Assembly (NCBI GenBank): GCA_934661755.1
Contig: CAKUJM010000007.1
Coordinates: 1-64,000 of the forward strand
Reading direction: 5' to 3'
Source of the DNA: an uncultured Lentisphaeria bacterium
GTDB lineage: Bacteria > Verrucomicrobiota > Lentisphaeria > Oligosphaerales > Oligosphaeraceae
Length of the DNA stretch: 64,000 bases
Made by a program: the position numbers and the translations under genes
Notes under the pieces: generated by a model
Database searches by the model: none
The model's input: the letters and a program-made list of their open reading frames with translations, nothing else
What the model was told of the DNA's origin: nothing
Part shown: positions 49,646 through 58,924 of the stretch, in pieces
Numbering within the stretch: the stretch's first letter is position 1
How the letters are laid out: each line of letters opens with the position of its first letter

Positions 49646-50659
49646 TCAACAGCCGATCCGCTCAAGATGCAGCAAATATCCGTGGATCGCGGGCTTCACC
49701 TTCCTGCCGTCCATCAGCGCCAGCAGCTCCGAGGCGATGCCGGAGGCCATCTCCTTCTCCGGCGGCGTCTGATGCAGCCCGCAGAACCTGGCGTCGTTGA
49801 TTCTCGGGCGGAACGAAACCAGCCGGCACTGCCGATGATAGTCGATCCCCAGCTTGTCAAGCAGGTCAAGCACCTGCCGCTCATAGTGGCCGCTGATGTA
49901 TATGCAATCCGGAACCCAGGACATCAGCTCGCGGCGCAGACCGTCCAGATCCCCGACGAACCGCAGCTCCAAATTGGCCGCCGCCTCGCGATAGGCATGC
50001 TCAAAGCCGGACTTGAACCGGTCATGCATGAAGCTGATCAGTCCGCATATCCGGGTGCGGCCCTCCGAAGCCAGGATCCGGCCGACCTGGCGGCTCGAAC
50101 CCTCAATGTCGTAGCAATGCGCCGGCAGGACGCCGACATGCGCGGTCGTCACCACGGGAAGCCCATCGGCGCTGAGCTTCTCCAAAACCGCCATGACGAC
50201 GGGGTCGGCGCCGACATACAGCAAGGCGTCGAGATTGAATGACCGCAACTCCGCCTCGATGCGCTCCGCGTCAAACGCGCCGTCAAACTTGATCTGACGC
50301 ATCATGCAATCGCTCTTCGTCAATTCCAGCCCCGCCAGGGAAATCATGCTCCAGGACGAGTAGTCCTGAAGCAGGTCGTTGCCGCGGTTGCTGAAATGGC
50401 CGACAATGCGCATCGGCACGCCAAAGCTGTTCATCTGCGGATTGGTGAAGGTCCCGACGCCGCGCCTGACGATGGTGTAGCCCTCGGCACGCACCACGTT
50501 CAATGCCTTGACCACCGTCGCCATCGCGACGTTGAACTTGCCTTGCAAGTCGCGCGCAGAAGGCAGAAGCACCGACTTCTGACCGGCACGGACCACTATG
50601 CCGATGATGTAGTCGCGGATCTTCAGATATTCGGCTTTCGCGGCTTGCCGCTCCTTCAT
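49646..50659 (-). CDS. GntR-type transcriptional regulator with LacI-like sensor domain
   Basis: A 337-residue regulator. Its N-terminal winged helix is of the GntR type (LPSARDLQGKFNVAMATVVKALNVVRAEGYTIVRRGVGTF, about 32-71). It is followed by a periplasmic-binding-like sugar sensor (LLYVGADPVVMAVLEKL, ISFMHDRFKSGFEHAYREA). It probably controls the adjacent pseudopilin and hydrolase genes, which lie downstream on the same strand. Its own promoter region carries a small inverted repeat. Confidence 0.85.
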   Translation of the reverse strand: MKERQAAKAEYLKIRDYIIGIVVRAGQKSVLLPSARDLQGKFNVAMATVVKALNVVRAEGYTIVRRGVGTFTNPQMNSFGVPMRIVGHFSNRGNDLLQDYSSWSMISLAGLELTKSDCMMRQIKFDGAFDAERIEAELRSFNLDALLYVGADPVVMAVLEKLSADGLPVVTTAHVGVLPAHCYDIEGSSRQVGRILASEGRTRICGLISFMHDRFKSGFEHAYREAAANLELRFVGDLDGLRRELMSWVPDCIYISGHYERQVLDLLDKLGIDYHRQCRLVSFRPRINDARFCGLHQTPPEKEMASGIASELLALMDGRKVKPAIHGYLLHLERIGC

Positions 50660-50687
50660 GTCGTGACCCTCCCCATTTCTTGAAGAT

Positions 50688-50718
50688 AGTACACTGGTAG
50701 TACAGTGCGGTTAATATA
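50688..50718 (-). promoter_or_regulatory. Candidate promoter and operator of the GntR-type regulator
   Basis: A TATATT -10 candidate (complement of 50713-50718) is followed downstream by the inverted repeat CACTG-N6-CAGTG (50692-50707), also readable as the direct repeat TACACTG/TACAGTG. Lying over the likely transcription start, it suits negative autoregulation. The rest of 50719-50989 holds no gene that I can support. Confidence 0.5.
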
Positions 50719-50989
50719 ACACCATGATTGAAAATTGTCAAATGACACGCAAAATATTTCCCCGCGCGTAACTGGAAAAAACCGTGGAATCGGCGGCCGG
50801 GGATGACTTTCTCCGGAATTCAGGCATTACATTAAAGGCACAGTCGCCATGCGCGGACGAGCGGCCATCCGGAGGGGATGCGCACAGCGCCGCCGCATGG
50901 TCCGCACTGGCTTTTTCCGCTCCCGCCGACCTCAAAGCCCCCGACACCGGCGCCTGGCATTGGCTGCCGAGAATCCCCCCCCTGAATCC

Positions 50990-51724
50990 GTGAAGCCCAA
51001 CACCATCTTTCTTTTCCAAGGCGACTCGATCACCGACGGAGGACGCCGGCGAGACGGCGACCCCAACCACGCCATGGGGGACAGCTACGCCTTCAGCGTC
51101 GCATCGTATCTGGGCGAGAAGCATGCCGCCTTGCGTCCGGCGTTTTTGAACCGCGGAAACAGCGGCGACACTTCGGCGCAGGTGCGGGCGCGCTGGCAGG
51201 CCGACGCACTGGATCTGCATCCCGACGTCATCTCGCTGCTGGTCGGAGTCAACGACCTGCTCGTGCATTGCGCCGACGGAGTTTCCGAGGAGACGGCCCA
51301 GGCGACCTCGCCGGCCGCATACGAGGACAATCTGCGCGCCATGCTCTCCGAAGCCCGGAGCCGGAATCCGTCGGTGCAGCTGCTGCTGGGGCTGCCGTTT
51401 TTCTACCGCATCGACGGCTTCGATCCATCAGTGCATTGGAATGACGACGCGATGACCCGCGGCTTCACCATGGATTTCCGCAACGCGGTCACGCAGCGCA
51501 ATGTCATGCAGCGGGTGGCGTACATCCCGCAGCTGCAGGCGGTGGTCCGGCGGGTCGCGGCGGATTTCGGCGCCGTCCTGCTGGATTATCCGGCGGCGAT
51601 TGACAACGCGATGAAGACGGCGCCCATCGAGTACTGGGTCTGGGACGGCATCCACGTCACCTGCGCGGGGCAGCGGCTGCTCATGCGCACCTGGCTGGAC
51701 GGCTACAGGACTCTTCAACCCTGA
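50990..51724 (+). CDS. SGNH/GDSL family hydrolase
   Basis: A 244-residue esterase-like protein starting at GTG 50990. Block I is LFQGDSITDGG (nucleophile Ser13). The block II Gly is in NRGNSGDT, block III is VGVNDLL, and block V Asp/His is in DGIHVTCAG. There is no signal peptide from this start. Family members deacetylate polysaccharides or hydrolyse esters. Its neighbours suggest removal of acetyl groups from a glycan (inference). An upstream frame extension to 50849 lacks family text. Confidence 0.85.
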   Translation: MKPNTIFLFQGDSITDGGRRRDGDPNHAMGDSYAFSVASYLGEKHAALRPAFLNRGNSGDTSAQVRARWQADALDLHPDVISLLVGVNDLLVHCADGVSEETAQATSPAAYEDNLRAMLSEARSRNPSVQLLLGLPFFYRIDGFDPSVHWNDDAMTRGFTMDFRNAVTQRNVMQRVAYIPQLQAVVRRVAADFGAVLLDYPAAIDNAMKTAPIEYWVWDGIHVTCAGQRLLMRTWLDGYRTLQP

Positions 51725-51747
51725 ATACAGGACGAGAAGCATGAACG

Positions 51748-51790
51748 CCTGAATGTCGTGAATCCGGCTCTTCTGCGCCATGATTTCGCG
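51748..51790. repeat. Truncated copy of the palindromic repeat family
   Basis: CCTGAATGTCGTGAATCCGG followed by TCTTCTGCGCCATGATTTCG matches the left half of copy A (TGAATTCGTGAAGCCAG...TTTTGCGCCATAATTTCG). The right half is missing. Confidence 0.55.
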
Positions 51791-51842
51791 AATGCGCCGT
51801 CCGCCGGCCGTGCCTGAAAACGCGCCACTGCACAAGCATCGC

Positions 51843-52475
51843 ATGCCCGCATCACTGTCTTCATCAATTGCACTGGCGCTGGCCATGGGGCTGGCGCTGC
51901 TGCCGGCGGCACTGCCCGCCTTCACCTTGCAGCAGTCCTTCACCTTCGACTCCGACGGCGGCTGCCAGGCCGGATACACCTGGTCGGTGCCCAAGGACGC
52001 CATCGGCATCATCGATGCCACCCGGGGCTTTTTCTCCCCCGACGGCGCCCCGCCGCCATTCCCGGATCGCACGGCGCTGGAACGCCACTTTTCCGCATGT
52101 CCGGGAATGCGGATCATCGCCTGCAACCGCTATGAAAGCGCCCAGGCAGTCATTTGCCGGGCGGTGGTCATGGTGCCGGATGCCCGGCAGGCATTCGCCG
52201 CCGGCGTCTTCGGGGGCTTCAGGCTGTTGCCATCGCCAAAGGCCATCGGCGATGTGGAGCTGTCCGCACGGCTGCCGGAATGCGCCGGAGACCGCAGACA
52301 GCGCGAGGTCATCGCCGAAGTCATCGGCGGCATCGACTTGACCCTGACCGTGAACACCCCCACTGAAGTCATCGAGTGCAACGGCCGGAAGACGCGCTTC
52401 AACCAGGCGCAATGGCATATCGCCCCCGGGGAGTTTGTCTCCGGGGTGTCGCCGGCGGTCTTCCTGCGGTGGTAG
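51843..52475 (+). CDS. Exported protein of unknown function
   Basis: A 210-residue protein with a probable signal peptide (MPASLSSSIALALAMGLALLPAALPA). The mature part has four cysteines and strand-rich text (FTLQQSFTFDSDGGCQAGYTWSV; IDLTLTVNTPTEVIEC). I do not recognise a family. The frame is open from 51780, with alternative ATG 51792; 51843 is preferred for the signal peptide. It lies between an SGNH hydrolase and a palindromic repeat. Confidence 0.55.
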   Translation: MPASLSSSIALALAMGLALLPAALPAFTLQQSFTFDSDGGCQAGYTWSVPKDAIGIIDATRGFFSPDGAPPPFPDRTALERHFSACPGMRIIACNRYESAQAVICRAVVMVPDARQAFAAGVFGGFRLLPSPKAIGDVELSARLPECAGDRRQREVIAEVIGGIDLTLTVNTPTEVIECNGRKTRFNQAQWHIAPGEFVSGVSPAVFLRW

Positions 52476-52583
52476 GCCATGGCCCTGCGGCAGCCGGAAT
52501 GCGTGAAATCCCGGCAGGGCGAGGACGGGAACCGCAAAGGCGGGATATATTAAAAGGCCGCCCGCCACCGTTTCCAGAAGACG

Positions 52584-52706
52584 GCCTGAATGCCGTAAAG
52601 CTGGTGGTTTTGCTCCAGGATGAGGAATTTTGAGGGAGCGTACCGTGAGTGCGTGACCGAAAAATGGCGAAATCATGGCGCAATGTCACCAACTTCACGG
52701 CATCCG
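52584..52706. repeat. 123-bp long palindromic intergenic repeat, copy C (reverse orientation)
   Basis: The reverse complement matches copy A: GAGGGAGCGTACCGTGAGTGCGTGACCGAAAAATGGCG against A's complement GAGTGAGCGTACCGGGAGTACGTGACCGAAAAAAGACG. Outer arms GAATGCCGTAAAGCTGG and CAACTTCACGGCATCC are near complementary. A TATATT box (52545-52550) precedes it, so the repeat may be transcribed in the leader of the helicase gene. Confidence 0.78.
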
Positions 52707-52742
52707 GGGACGATATTTTCCCATCGCGACCCAAACCGTATC

Positions 52743-55700
52743 ATGGCTCCCAATTCGACGAATAGCGCTTTGCAACCCCTTGCCGGAATCTTACGTGATG
52801 TATTGTCGATTGCCGCATTGCCGGTGACTTTTGGCGAAATCAAGTCGATATTGCTGCTGGTTGGCACCGCGCAATTCGAGGAATTCACCCGCCTGGACGA
52901 CCAGCAGCTGCAGGGGCTGCTGGATCAGCTGGTTGCCGTCGGCGATGCCGTCGCCGCCGGCGATGGCAGATATCGCGCCGCCCGCACCGGATGGGATGCG
53001 GTCAGGCCGCTGGCCGCAAATCCCGCATACGCCAATCTGCCGCAGGTCATATCGCGGGCAATGCCGGTGATCGGAGTCTATGGCGACATCTCCGCCGAAA
53101 ACCTGCAGCGCGACCTCAAGAACGCCTTCTGGTGGGCGGACAACGCCTTGCTGCAGCAGAGCCTCTCCATTCTCGGCAACCACTACCGCGAGGAAACCGA
53201 AAGCGAGCCATTCTTCGAGTTCCTATTTGAAATGCCGCAGGAGTGGCTGCTTGCACAGCCGGAACGGCCCTTCTACATCTGCGTGCAGCGGATGCTGCCG
53301 ATGTATGCACGCGACCTCATGGACGGCCGGCCGTTGCTCAGCCAGGCCTTCAAGATGGCGGAGAACGCCGGAAACAAGGCCATCTGCTCGATGGTCGACT
53401 ACGCGATCCTGATCAACGACTGGCAAAAGGTCCAGCCGCTGCTCAACCGCCTGCCGGCCGGCAGCGCCGCCCGCGTCACCCGGGTGGCCTGGTGCCGATT
53501 CATCCAGGGACAGGACGACGTGGCCGCCAGCCTCTATCTGGATGCCCTGACCAACCTGCGCCGCGACGAACGCGACCATAACACCTTCTTCCGGACAATC
53601 GGCGGACTTTTCATGCCGATGACGGAATTGCGGCTGAATGACGAAAATTCGCTGGCGATGGCGCTGTCCCATACCGAATGCGCCAAGCAGATCCCCACCG
53701 ACTTCACCCAGGTCTATGCGGTGCTGGACGCCGTGGCCCGCAACCGCAGCAATGTCGGATTGCCGCCGGACCGGGCGGTATGGTCGGCATCCTCGCCGCT
53801 ATCCGACCTCTTCTGCTGCATCGCCCAGTTCTGGCTCACCGGACAGCTCTCCCCGGCACAGCGGCTGCTGCTGGATCGCGCCTCATCCCGGGCGCATGAA
53901 AATGGCTATACCTGGCTGGCGGAGGAGTGTGACGAGCTGTGTTCGCGGCTCACGGACACCACGCCCTCCGGCGCACACCGCTGGCATGACGCCAAAAACT
54001 CGCGGATGCCATTCATGCTGGACTGCGTGATGAACCAGAACAGCTGGGTCGAACGCATGACCCGCATCGAACAGTCGCTGGCGCAAATGCCGGCCTGCGA
54101 CCGCCGGCGGCTTTCCTGGGCGGTCAATATCGAAAATGGCGAGCAGCCGCTGATCACCGTCAAGCCAATCGAACAGCATTACACCCGCGACCATTGGAGC
54201 AAGGGCCGCAAATACACCGCCTACCGCACCCAGTCATGGGGCGAAATCGGCCCGGGTGCACAGGACGCCATCCACGGATTCGAACTCTCCGCCCAGGACA
54301 AGTTTGCATGCTTCATGCTGCGCCAATGCGAGGAGTTCTGCGCCGCCCATCCGGAGGGACGGCGGCAGGCATGGGCGCAGGTGCTGCTCTGCCTGGCCGA
54401 CCATCCACGGCTGTTCCTGGATGGCGCGGAAAGCCACCCGATAAAATGCTGCAGCGCCACGCCGCGGGTCGTCGTGAGCCGCGTGGGCGAGAACTACCGG
54501 TACGGCCTCTACCCCAAATCGATGCCGGGGGATGGCGCGGTGGCGATAATGGAAAATGCCGACCGGCTGTGCGTCTATGAGTTCGATGCCGCCACCCGCC
54601 AGCTGCGCGAGCTGTTCGGCGATGACTTCCAGGTCCCCGCCGAGAGCGGACAGGAAAATATCGACATCATCAACCGGCTGGCCAAACGCTGCCAGATCAT
54701 CGCGGAGACCGCGCTGCCGCTGACCGAGCCGCACAGCGACCCCGCCGATGCCACGCCATGCGTGCGGCTGGTGCCGTCCACCCGCGGACTGCGGGTCGAA
54801 GTGCTGGTCTGCCCCTTTGGCGCCACCGGAAGCTATTACCACCCCGGCGAAGGACCGGTGGAAATCCTCCTCCAAAGCGGAAACGGCCTGCAGCGGCTGA
54901 CCCGCAATCTGCCGCAGGAGCTGGACAACGCCAACGGGATCGTTGAAAAATGCCCGCTGCTGGTCTCGGTCGTCCCCGCCGAGCCGTGGGGATGGCTGCT
55001 CAATGCCAATGCGGCCTACGAGTTCTCGCTGCAATTGCGGCAGATCTCCTCGCTGTGCCGGATCCAGTGGCCGGAGGACCAGAAGTACGTCTGCCGGCGC
55101 ACCCTGACTTTGAGCAACGTGTCGCTGCGCACCAACAGCTACCAGGACTGGTTCGGAGTCAGCGGCGAGGTCAGGCTGGAAGACTCCGATGCGACCATCT
55201 CGCTGCAGGAGCTTATCCAAAGCGCAATTGTCGAACACAAGCGCTTCATCGCCCTCAATGACGGCCAGATCGTCGCCCTCTCCGACACCCTCCGCAAGAA
55301 TCTGGAGGACCTGCACCGGCTTGGCGACCTGGTGGGCGGCGAGAGGGGCCATCTGCGCATCTCGCCATTCCTGATGTCGTTTGCCGGCGATGCGCTTGGC
55401 AGGTTTGGCGACAGCCAGCTCAATGAAAGCTGCGAGGAATGGCTGCGCACCTACAATGCGGCCATGCAGGCCCCGCACCAGATCCCCGCCACCCTCAACG
55501 CCTCGCTGCGCGCCTACCAGGAGGAGGGCTTCCTGTGGATGGCGCGTCTGGACCAGATCCATGCCGGCGCCTGCCTGGCTGACGACATGGGGCTGGGGAA
55601 GACAGTCCAGGCCATCTCGATGATCCTGTCATGCATCGACGAAGGCCCCGGGCTGATCGTCGCCCCGACCTCGGTCTGCCCGAACTGGCAGGCGGAGCTG

Positions 55701-56897
55701 GCGCGCTTTGCGCCGTCGCTGGAATGCGAGATCTTCGGCCCCGGCGACCGTGCCATGGCCTTCAAGCGGATGAAGGCGGGACGGGTGATGATCACCAGCT
55801 ATGGGCTGCTCCAAAGCGAACAGAATGCCTTCCGCAACATGCATTGGCGCATCGCGGTGCTTGACGAGGCCCAGGCCATCAAGAACAGCCATGCCAAGCG
55901 GTCGCGCGCCGCCTTGAGCATCAATGCGGACTTCCGGCTGGTCACCACCGGCACCCCGGTGGAAAACAACCTCAATGAGCTGTGGTCGATTTTCAATTTC
56001 ATCATCCCCGGACTGCTGGGAAGCCGCGACAGCTTCCAGCATAAGTACGCCGCGCCGATTGAAACCGATGCGGACGAAGCCAGCCGGAAGAACGTCGCCG
56101 GGCAGCTGCGCACGCTCATCAGCCCGTTCCTGCTGCGTCGGCGCAAGGAGCAGGTCCTCACCGAATTGCCGCCCAAGGAGGATATCGACTACTATATCGA
56201 CCTCTCGGATGCGGAGCGCGCCTTCTATGACAACCTGCGCCGGAGCATCGCCGCCGACCTCGAGCGCGAAGGCGACAGCGAGATCCAGCGCAACGAGCGG
56301 GTGCTGTGCGGCATCACCATGCTGCGCGAGGCGGTCGACCATCCCAGCATGGTCGAGGGCGCCGGCGGCGAAGGCCTCCCCAGCTCCAAGCTGGAGGCCT
56401 TCCTGGAGCTGCTCAAGGGCGTCCTCTCCAATGACCACAAGGTGCTGGTCTTCAGCCAGTTCACCAAATTCCTGGACATCGTCTGCCGCTCCCTGGACGA
56501 CAACGGCATCAAGTACGGCTACCTCGACGGCAGCATGAGCCAGTCGGAACGCCGGCGCGCCGTCGAGGAGTTCCAGAATGGCGATGTGCCGGTGTTCGTC
56601 AGCAGCCTCAAGGCCGGCTGCCTCGGCCTCAACCTCACCCAGGCCGATTACGTGATCCACCTCGATTCATGGTGGAATCCGGCGGTCGAAAACCAGGCAT
56701 CCGACCGCGCCTACCGCCTCGGGCAGAAGCGCCCCGTCACCATCTACCACCTGCGGGTCCGCGACACCATCGATGAAAAGATCCGCCAACTGCATGGCCA
56801 TAAGCAGAATCTGGCGGACCAGATGCTGGAAAACAGCGACGACCTGTCCACCAAGGCCTCCATGGAGGAAATCCGCCGCATCCTCTGCGAAGACTAG
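52743..56897 (+). CDS. SNF2 family DEAD/DEAH-like helicase
   Basis: A 1,384-residue protein. The C-terminal half is a SNF2 ATPase: motif I DDMGLGKT (947-954), DEAQ box (1041-1044), LVTTGTPVENNLNELWSIFNF, and the helicase C motifs LVFSQFTKFLDIV, DGSMSQSERRRAVEEF and DRAYRLGQKRPVTIYHL. The first 900 residues are a poorly recognised helical region. Bacterial SNF2 proteins of this kind (HepA/RapA-like and others) remodel protein-DNA or RNA polymerase complexes; some act in defence. A strong upstream peptide (from 52620) is encoded by the palindromic repeat and is not part of the gene. Confidence 0.88.
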   Translation: MAPNSTNSALQPLAGILRDVLSIAALPVTFGEIKSILLLVGTAQFEEFTRLDDQQLQGLLDQLVAVGDAVAAGDGRYRAARTGWDAVRPLAANPAYANLPQVISRAMPVIGVYGDISAENLQRDLKNAFWWADNALLQQSLSILGNHYREETESEPFFEFLFEMPQEWLLAQPERPFYICVQRMLPMYARDLMDGRPLLSQAFKMAENAGNKAICSMVDYAILINDWQKVQPLLNRLPAGSAARVTRVAWCRFIQGQDDVAASLYLDALTNLRRDERDHNTFFRTIGGLFMPMTELRLNDENSLAMALSHTECAKQIPTDFTQVYAVLDAVARNRSNVGLPPDRAVWSASSPLSDLFCCIAQFWLTGQLSPAQRLLLDRASSRAHENGYTWLAEECDELCSRLTDTTPSGAHRWHDAKNSRMPFMLDCVMNQNSWVERMTRIEQSLAQMPACDRRRLSWAVNIENGEQPLITVKPIEQHYTRDHWSKGRKYTAYRTQSWGEIGPGAQDAIHGFELSAQDKFACFMLRQCEEFCAAHPEGRRQAWAQVLLCLADHPRLFLDGAESHPIKCCSATPRVVVSRVGENYRYGLYPKSMPGDGAVAIMENADRLCVYEFDAATRQLRELFGDDFQVPAESGQENIDIINRLAKRCQIIAETALPLTEPHSDPADATPCVRLVPSTRGLRVEVLVCPFGATGSYYHPGEGPVEILLQSGNGLQRLTRNLPQELDNANGIVEKCPLLVSVVPAEPWGWLLNANAAYEFSLQLRQISSLCRIQWPEDQKYVCRRTLTLSNVSLRTNSYQDWFGVSGEVRLEDSDATISLQELIQSAIVEHKRFIALNDGQIVALSDTLRKNLEDLHRLGDLVGGERGHLRISPFLMSFAGDALGRFGDSQLNESCEEWLRTYNAAMQAPHQIPATLNASLRAYQEEGFLWMARLDQIHAGACLADDMGLGKTVQAISMILSCIDEGPGLIVAPTSVCPNWQAELARFAPSLECEIFGPGDRAMAFKRMKAGRVMITSYGLLQSEQNAFRNMHWRIAVLDEAQAIKNSHAKRSRAALSINADFRLVTTGTPVENNLNELWSIFNFIIPGLLGSRDSFQHKYAAPIETDADEASRKNVAGQLRTLISPFLLRRRKEQVLTELPPKEDIDYYIDLSDAERAFYDNLRRSIAADLEREGDSEIQRNERVLCGITMLREAVDHPSMVEGAGGEGLPSSKLEAFLELLKGVLSNDHKVLVFSQFTKFLDIVCRSLDDNGIKYGYLDGSMSQSERRRAVEEFQNGDVPVFVSSLKAGCLGLNLTQADYVIHLDSWWNPAVENQASDRAYRLGQKRPVTIYHLRVRDTIDEKIRQLHGHKQNLADQMLENSDDLSTKASMEEIRRILCED

Positions 56898-56930
56898 CGC
56901 CAGAGTGCCCAGCCTGCCAGACAACCGCCC

Positions 56931-56978
56931 ATGAAAAGTCTTTAACAACCACCCATGAAAAGTCTTTAACAACCACCC
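56931..56978 (+). repeat. Two 24-bp tandem copies of the HAD gene start region
   Basis: The unit CATGAAAAGTCTTTAACAACCACC repeats so that ATGAAAAGTCTT occurs at 56931, 56955 and 56979. In the first two, TAA follows immediately, giving mini-frames M-K-S-L-stop; the third continues into the HAD gene. The repeated start could act as upstream mini-ORFs, or be a recent slippage duplication. Confidence 0.85.
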
Positions 56979-57749
56979 ATGAAAAGTCTTTCAATCCTGG
57001 ATTTCGATGGCGTGTTCTGCGACTCAGCCTTTGAGAATGCCGTCACCGCCTGGCGGGTCTGCCATCGGCTTTGGCCGGCGGAATTTGACTCCGCCGCAGT
57101 GCCGGAGGAAGTGGCGCGGCGTTTCGGCGTGGCACGGCCGTTTCTGGAAACTGGCTGGCAGTCGGTGGTCATGGTCTGGGCAATTGCCCGCAAAATGCCG
57201 GCGGCGGCATATTCCACCGGCCTGGAGTCGTCGCTGCCATCGCTGCTGGAACAGATGCATTCCAGCCGCGGGGAGCTTGTCGATCGCTTTCGCGAAGAAC
57301 GCAACCGCTATCTGGCGGAGGACGCCGCCGGCTGGCTGGCGCTGCATCGCTTCTATCCCGGGGCCGCAGACGCCCTCCGCATTCTGCAGCAGCGCGGCGA
57401 AGTGCGGATTCTGACAACCAAGGAGACCCGCTTCGTCCGCGAGCTGTTCGCCCACGAATGCGTGGAGGTTGCCGACGAATGCATCCTCGGACTTGACCGC
57501 ATTGCCAACAAGCGGCAGAGCCTCCGCGAATTTGCCGGCAGCGGGAAATATGACCGCATCGCCTTTGTGGAGGACCGCTATGAGACCCTGCGGAAATGCG
57601 CCGCCACTGCGGAACTGCAGTCCATCAGGCTTTTTCTGGCGGCATGGGGATACAACACCCCCGGACAACGCGCCATGGCGGCATCCGCTGACGGCGCGCG
57701 CATGACGGTGCTGGATAATCCCGCCGCCCTTTGCGGAATAGTCGATTAG
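56979..57749 (+). CDS. HAD family hydrolase
   Basis: A 256-residue protein with HAD motif I LDFDGVFCDS (nucleophile Asp8, Asp10), motif II ILTTKET (about 141-147), conserved Lys in DRIANKRQSL and the acidic FVEDRYETL (motif IV). It hydrolyses a phosphate ester of unknown identity. Preceded by two copies of its own start, and convergent with the LacI gene so that the two stop codons overlap. Confidence 0.85.
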   Translation: MKSLSILDFDGVFCDSAFENAVTAWRVCHRLWPAEFDSAAVPEEVARRFGVARPFLETGWQSVVMVWAIARKMPAAAYSTGLESSLPSLLEQMHSSRGELVDRFREERNRYLAEDAAGWLALHRFYPGAADALRILQQRGEVRILTTKETRFVRELFAHECVEVADECILGLDRIANKRQSLREFAGSGKYDRIAFVEDRYETLRKCAATAELQSIRLFLAAWGYNTPGQRAMAASADGARMTVLDNPAALCGIVD

Positions 57750-58693
57750 CGCACGCCGGCCGGGTCCATTGGCGGCGGCGCGATGCTTCCGCCGGGTATG
57801 AAGCGGTAGTCGATCTCCAGATCCTCGATGCGCTTGCCGGCAATGAGCCGCTCAAGCTGGTCAATGACCCGCGAGGCCATTTTGGAATAATCCTGTTCAA
57901 TCGAGGTGAGGTCGGGCATGTTCCCGAATGCCAGCGACGGATTGCTGAAGCATACCAGCGACAGATCCTCCGGAATCCGGTAGCCGGCGTTCCTCAGGAT
58001 GGACCAGGTCCGCAGGCCATGCATTTCACCGATGGACAATATCGCGGTGAGGCGTTCACTGCCGATGGTCCCCACCAGCTCCTCGGCCTGCCGCATGACC
58101 ACCGGCGAAAGATGATGCGCATCCATCCATTGATGATATGCCTCCTGGCGCCGCATGAGGTTCAGGTTGCGCTGGTCCTTCTCGGCGGAGTTTTCCAGAT
58201 AGCCGATCCTGACATGCCCCAGGCGCCACAGGTGATCCAGCGCCATGGTTATCCCCTGGCGGTCATTGCAGAAAACCGAATAGATCCCGCTGATATGGCG
58301 CGGGCGGGAATTTATGCATATCAACGGGATGCTCTGCCGCTTCGGCCAAAGGCGCTCAATGCCGCTGTGCATGATCATCGAGATCGCGCCGTCCAGCAGA
58401 TGCTCATGCAGCAGATGGGTGGAATTCTCAGTGACGATCAGCTCATGGTAGTTGCGCTTCTTCAATTTGTCCAGCAGCGCGGCAAGCATGCACCCGGAAT
58501 ATGACCAGAAGGTCACGTTGGCTGAAATCAGGATCGCGATGTTCCGGCTGTCGCGGAATCCGCCCAATTCACGCGCGGACCGGATCACCTGCTCGCGGAC
58601 ATCATGGCTCACATGCTCGTAGTTGTTGATTACACGCGACACCGTGGCCGGTGAAAAACCCGAATGCTTTGCAATTTGACGTACTGTCGCCAT
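57746..58693 (-). CDS. LacI family transcriptional regulator
   Basis: A 315-residue repressor with an N-terminal LacI helix-turn-helix (VRQIAKHSGFSPATVSRVINNYEHVS, about 4-29). A periplasmic-binding-like sugar-sensing core follows (GITMALDHLWRLGHVRIGYLE; DLSLVCFSNPSLAFGNMPDLTSIEQDYSKM). It probably responds to a sugar ligand and represses a carbohydrate gene, which may lie elsewhere. Confidence 0.93.
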   Translation of the reverse strand: MATVRQIAKHSGFSPATVSRVINNYEHVSHDVREQVIRSARELGGFRDSRNIAILISANVTFWSYSGCMLAALLDKLKKRNYHELIVTENSTHLLHEHLLDGAISMIMHSGIERLWPKRQSIPLICINSRPRHISGIYSVFCNDRQGITMALDHLWRLGHVRIGYLENSAEKDQRNLNLMRRQEAYHQWMDAHHLSPVVMRQAEELVGTIGSERLTAILSIGEMHGLRTWSILRNAGYRIPEDLSLVCFSNPSLAFGNMPDLTSIEQDYSKMASRVIDQLERLIAGKRIEDLEIDYRFIPGGSIAPPPMDPAGVR

Positions 58694-58924
58694 CTATGTA
58701 GTGGATCTGGTGACGTGAAGTTAAATGGCGGTCCTGCGGAGCCGGACGGCCTTTTGCCCGCCGCGCTCATGGGCACCCCGTGCCGCCGGTGCTGCCGCCA
58801 TCGCCTCCAATTGGTCCGGTCGATGCGCATAATGTAATGCCGGATCGAATGGGGATGGCCAAAAAAAGGCCGCCGTGCCGCCGCGCCGCCCGCGCCCGGG
58901 TTTTCGGGACGCCACGCCGACACG

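Noticed and set aside
52620..52742. N-terminal extension of the SNF2 helicase
   Set aside because: The extension is translated palindromic repeat; a similar peptide comes from repeat copy B, and the helicase reads naturally from 52743.
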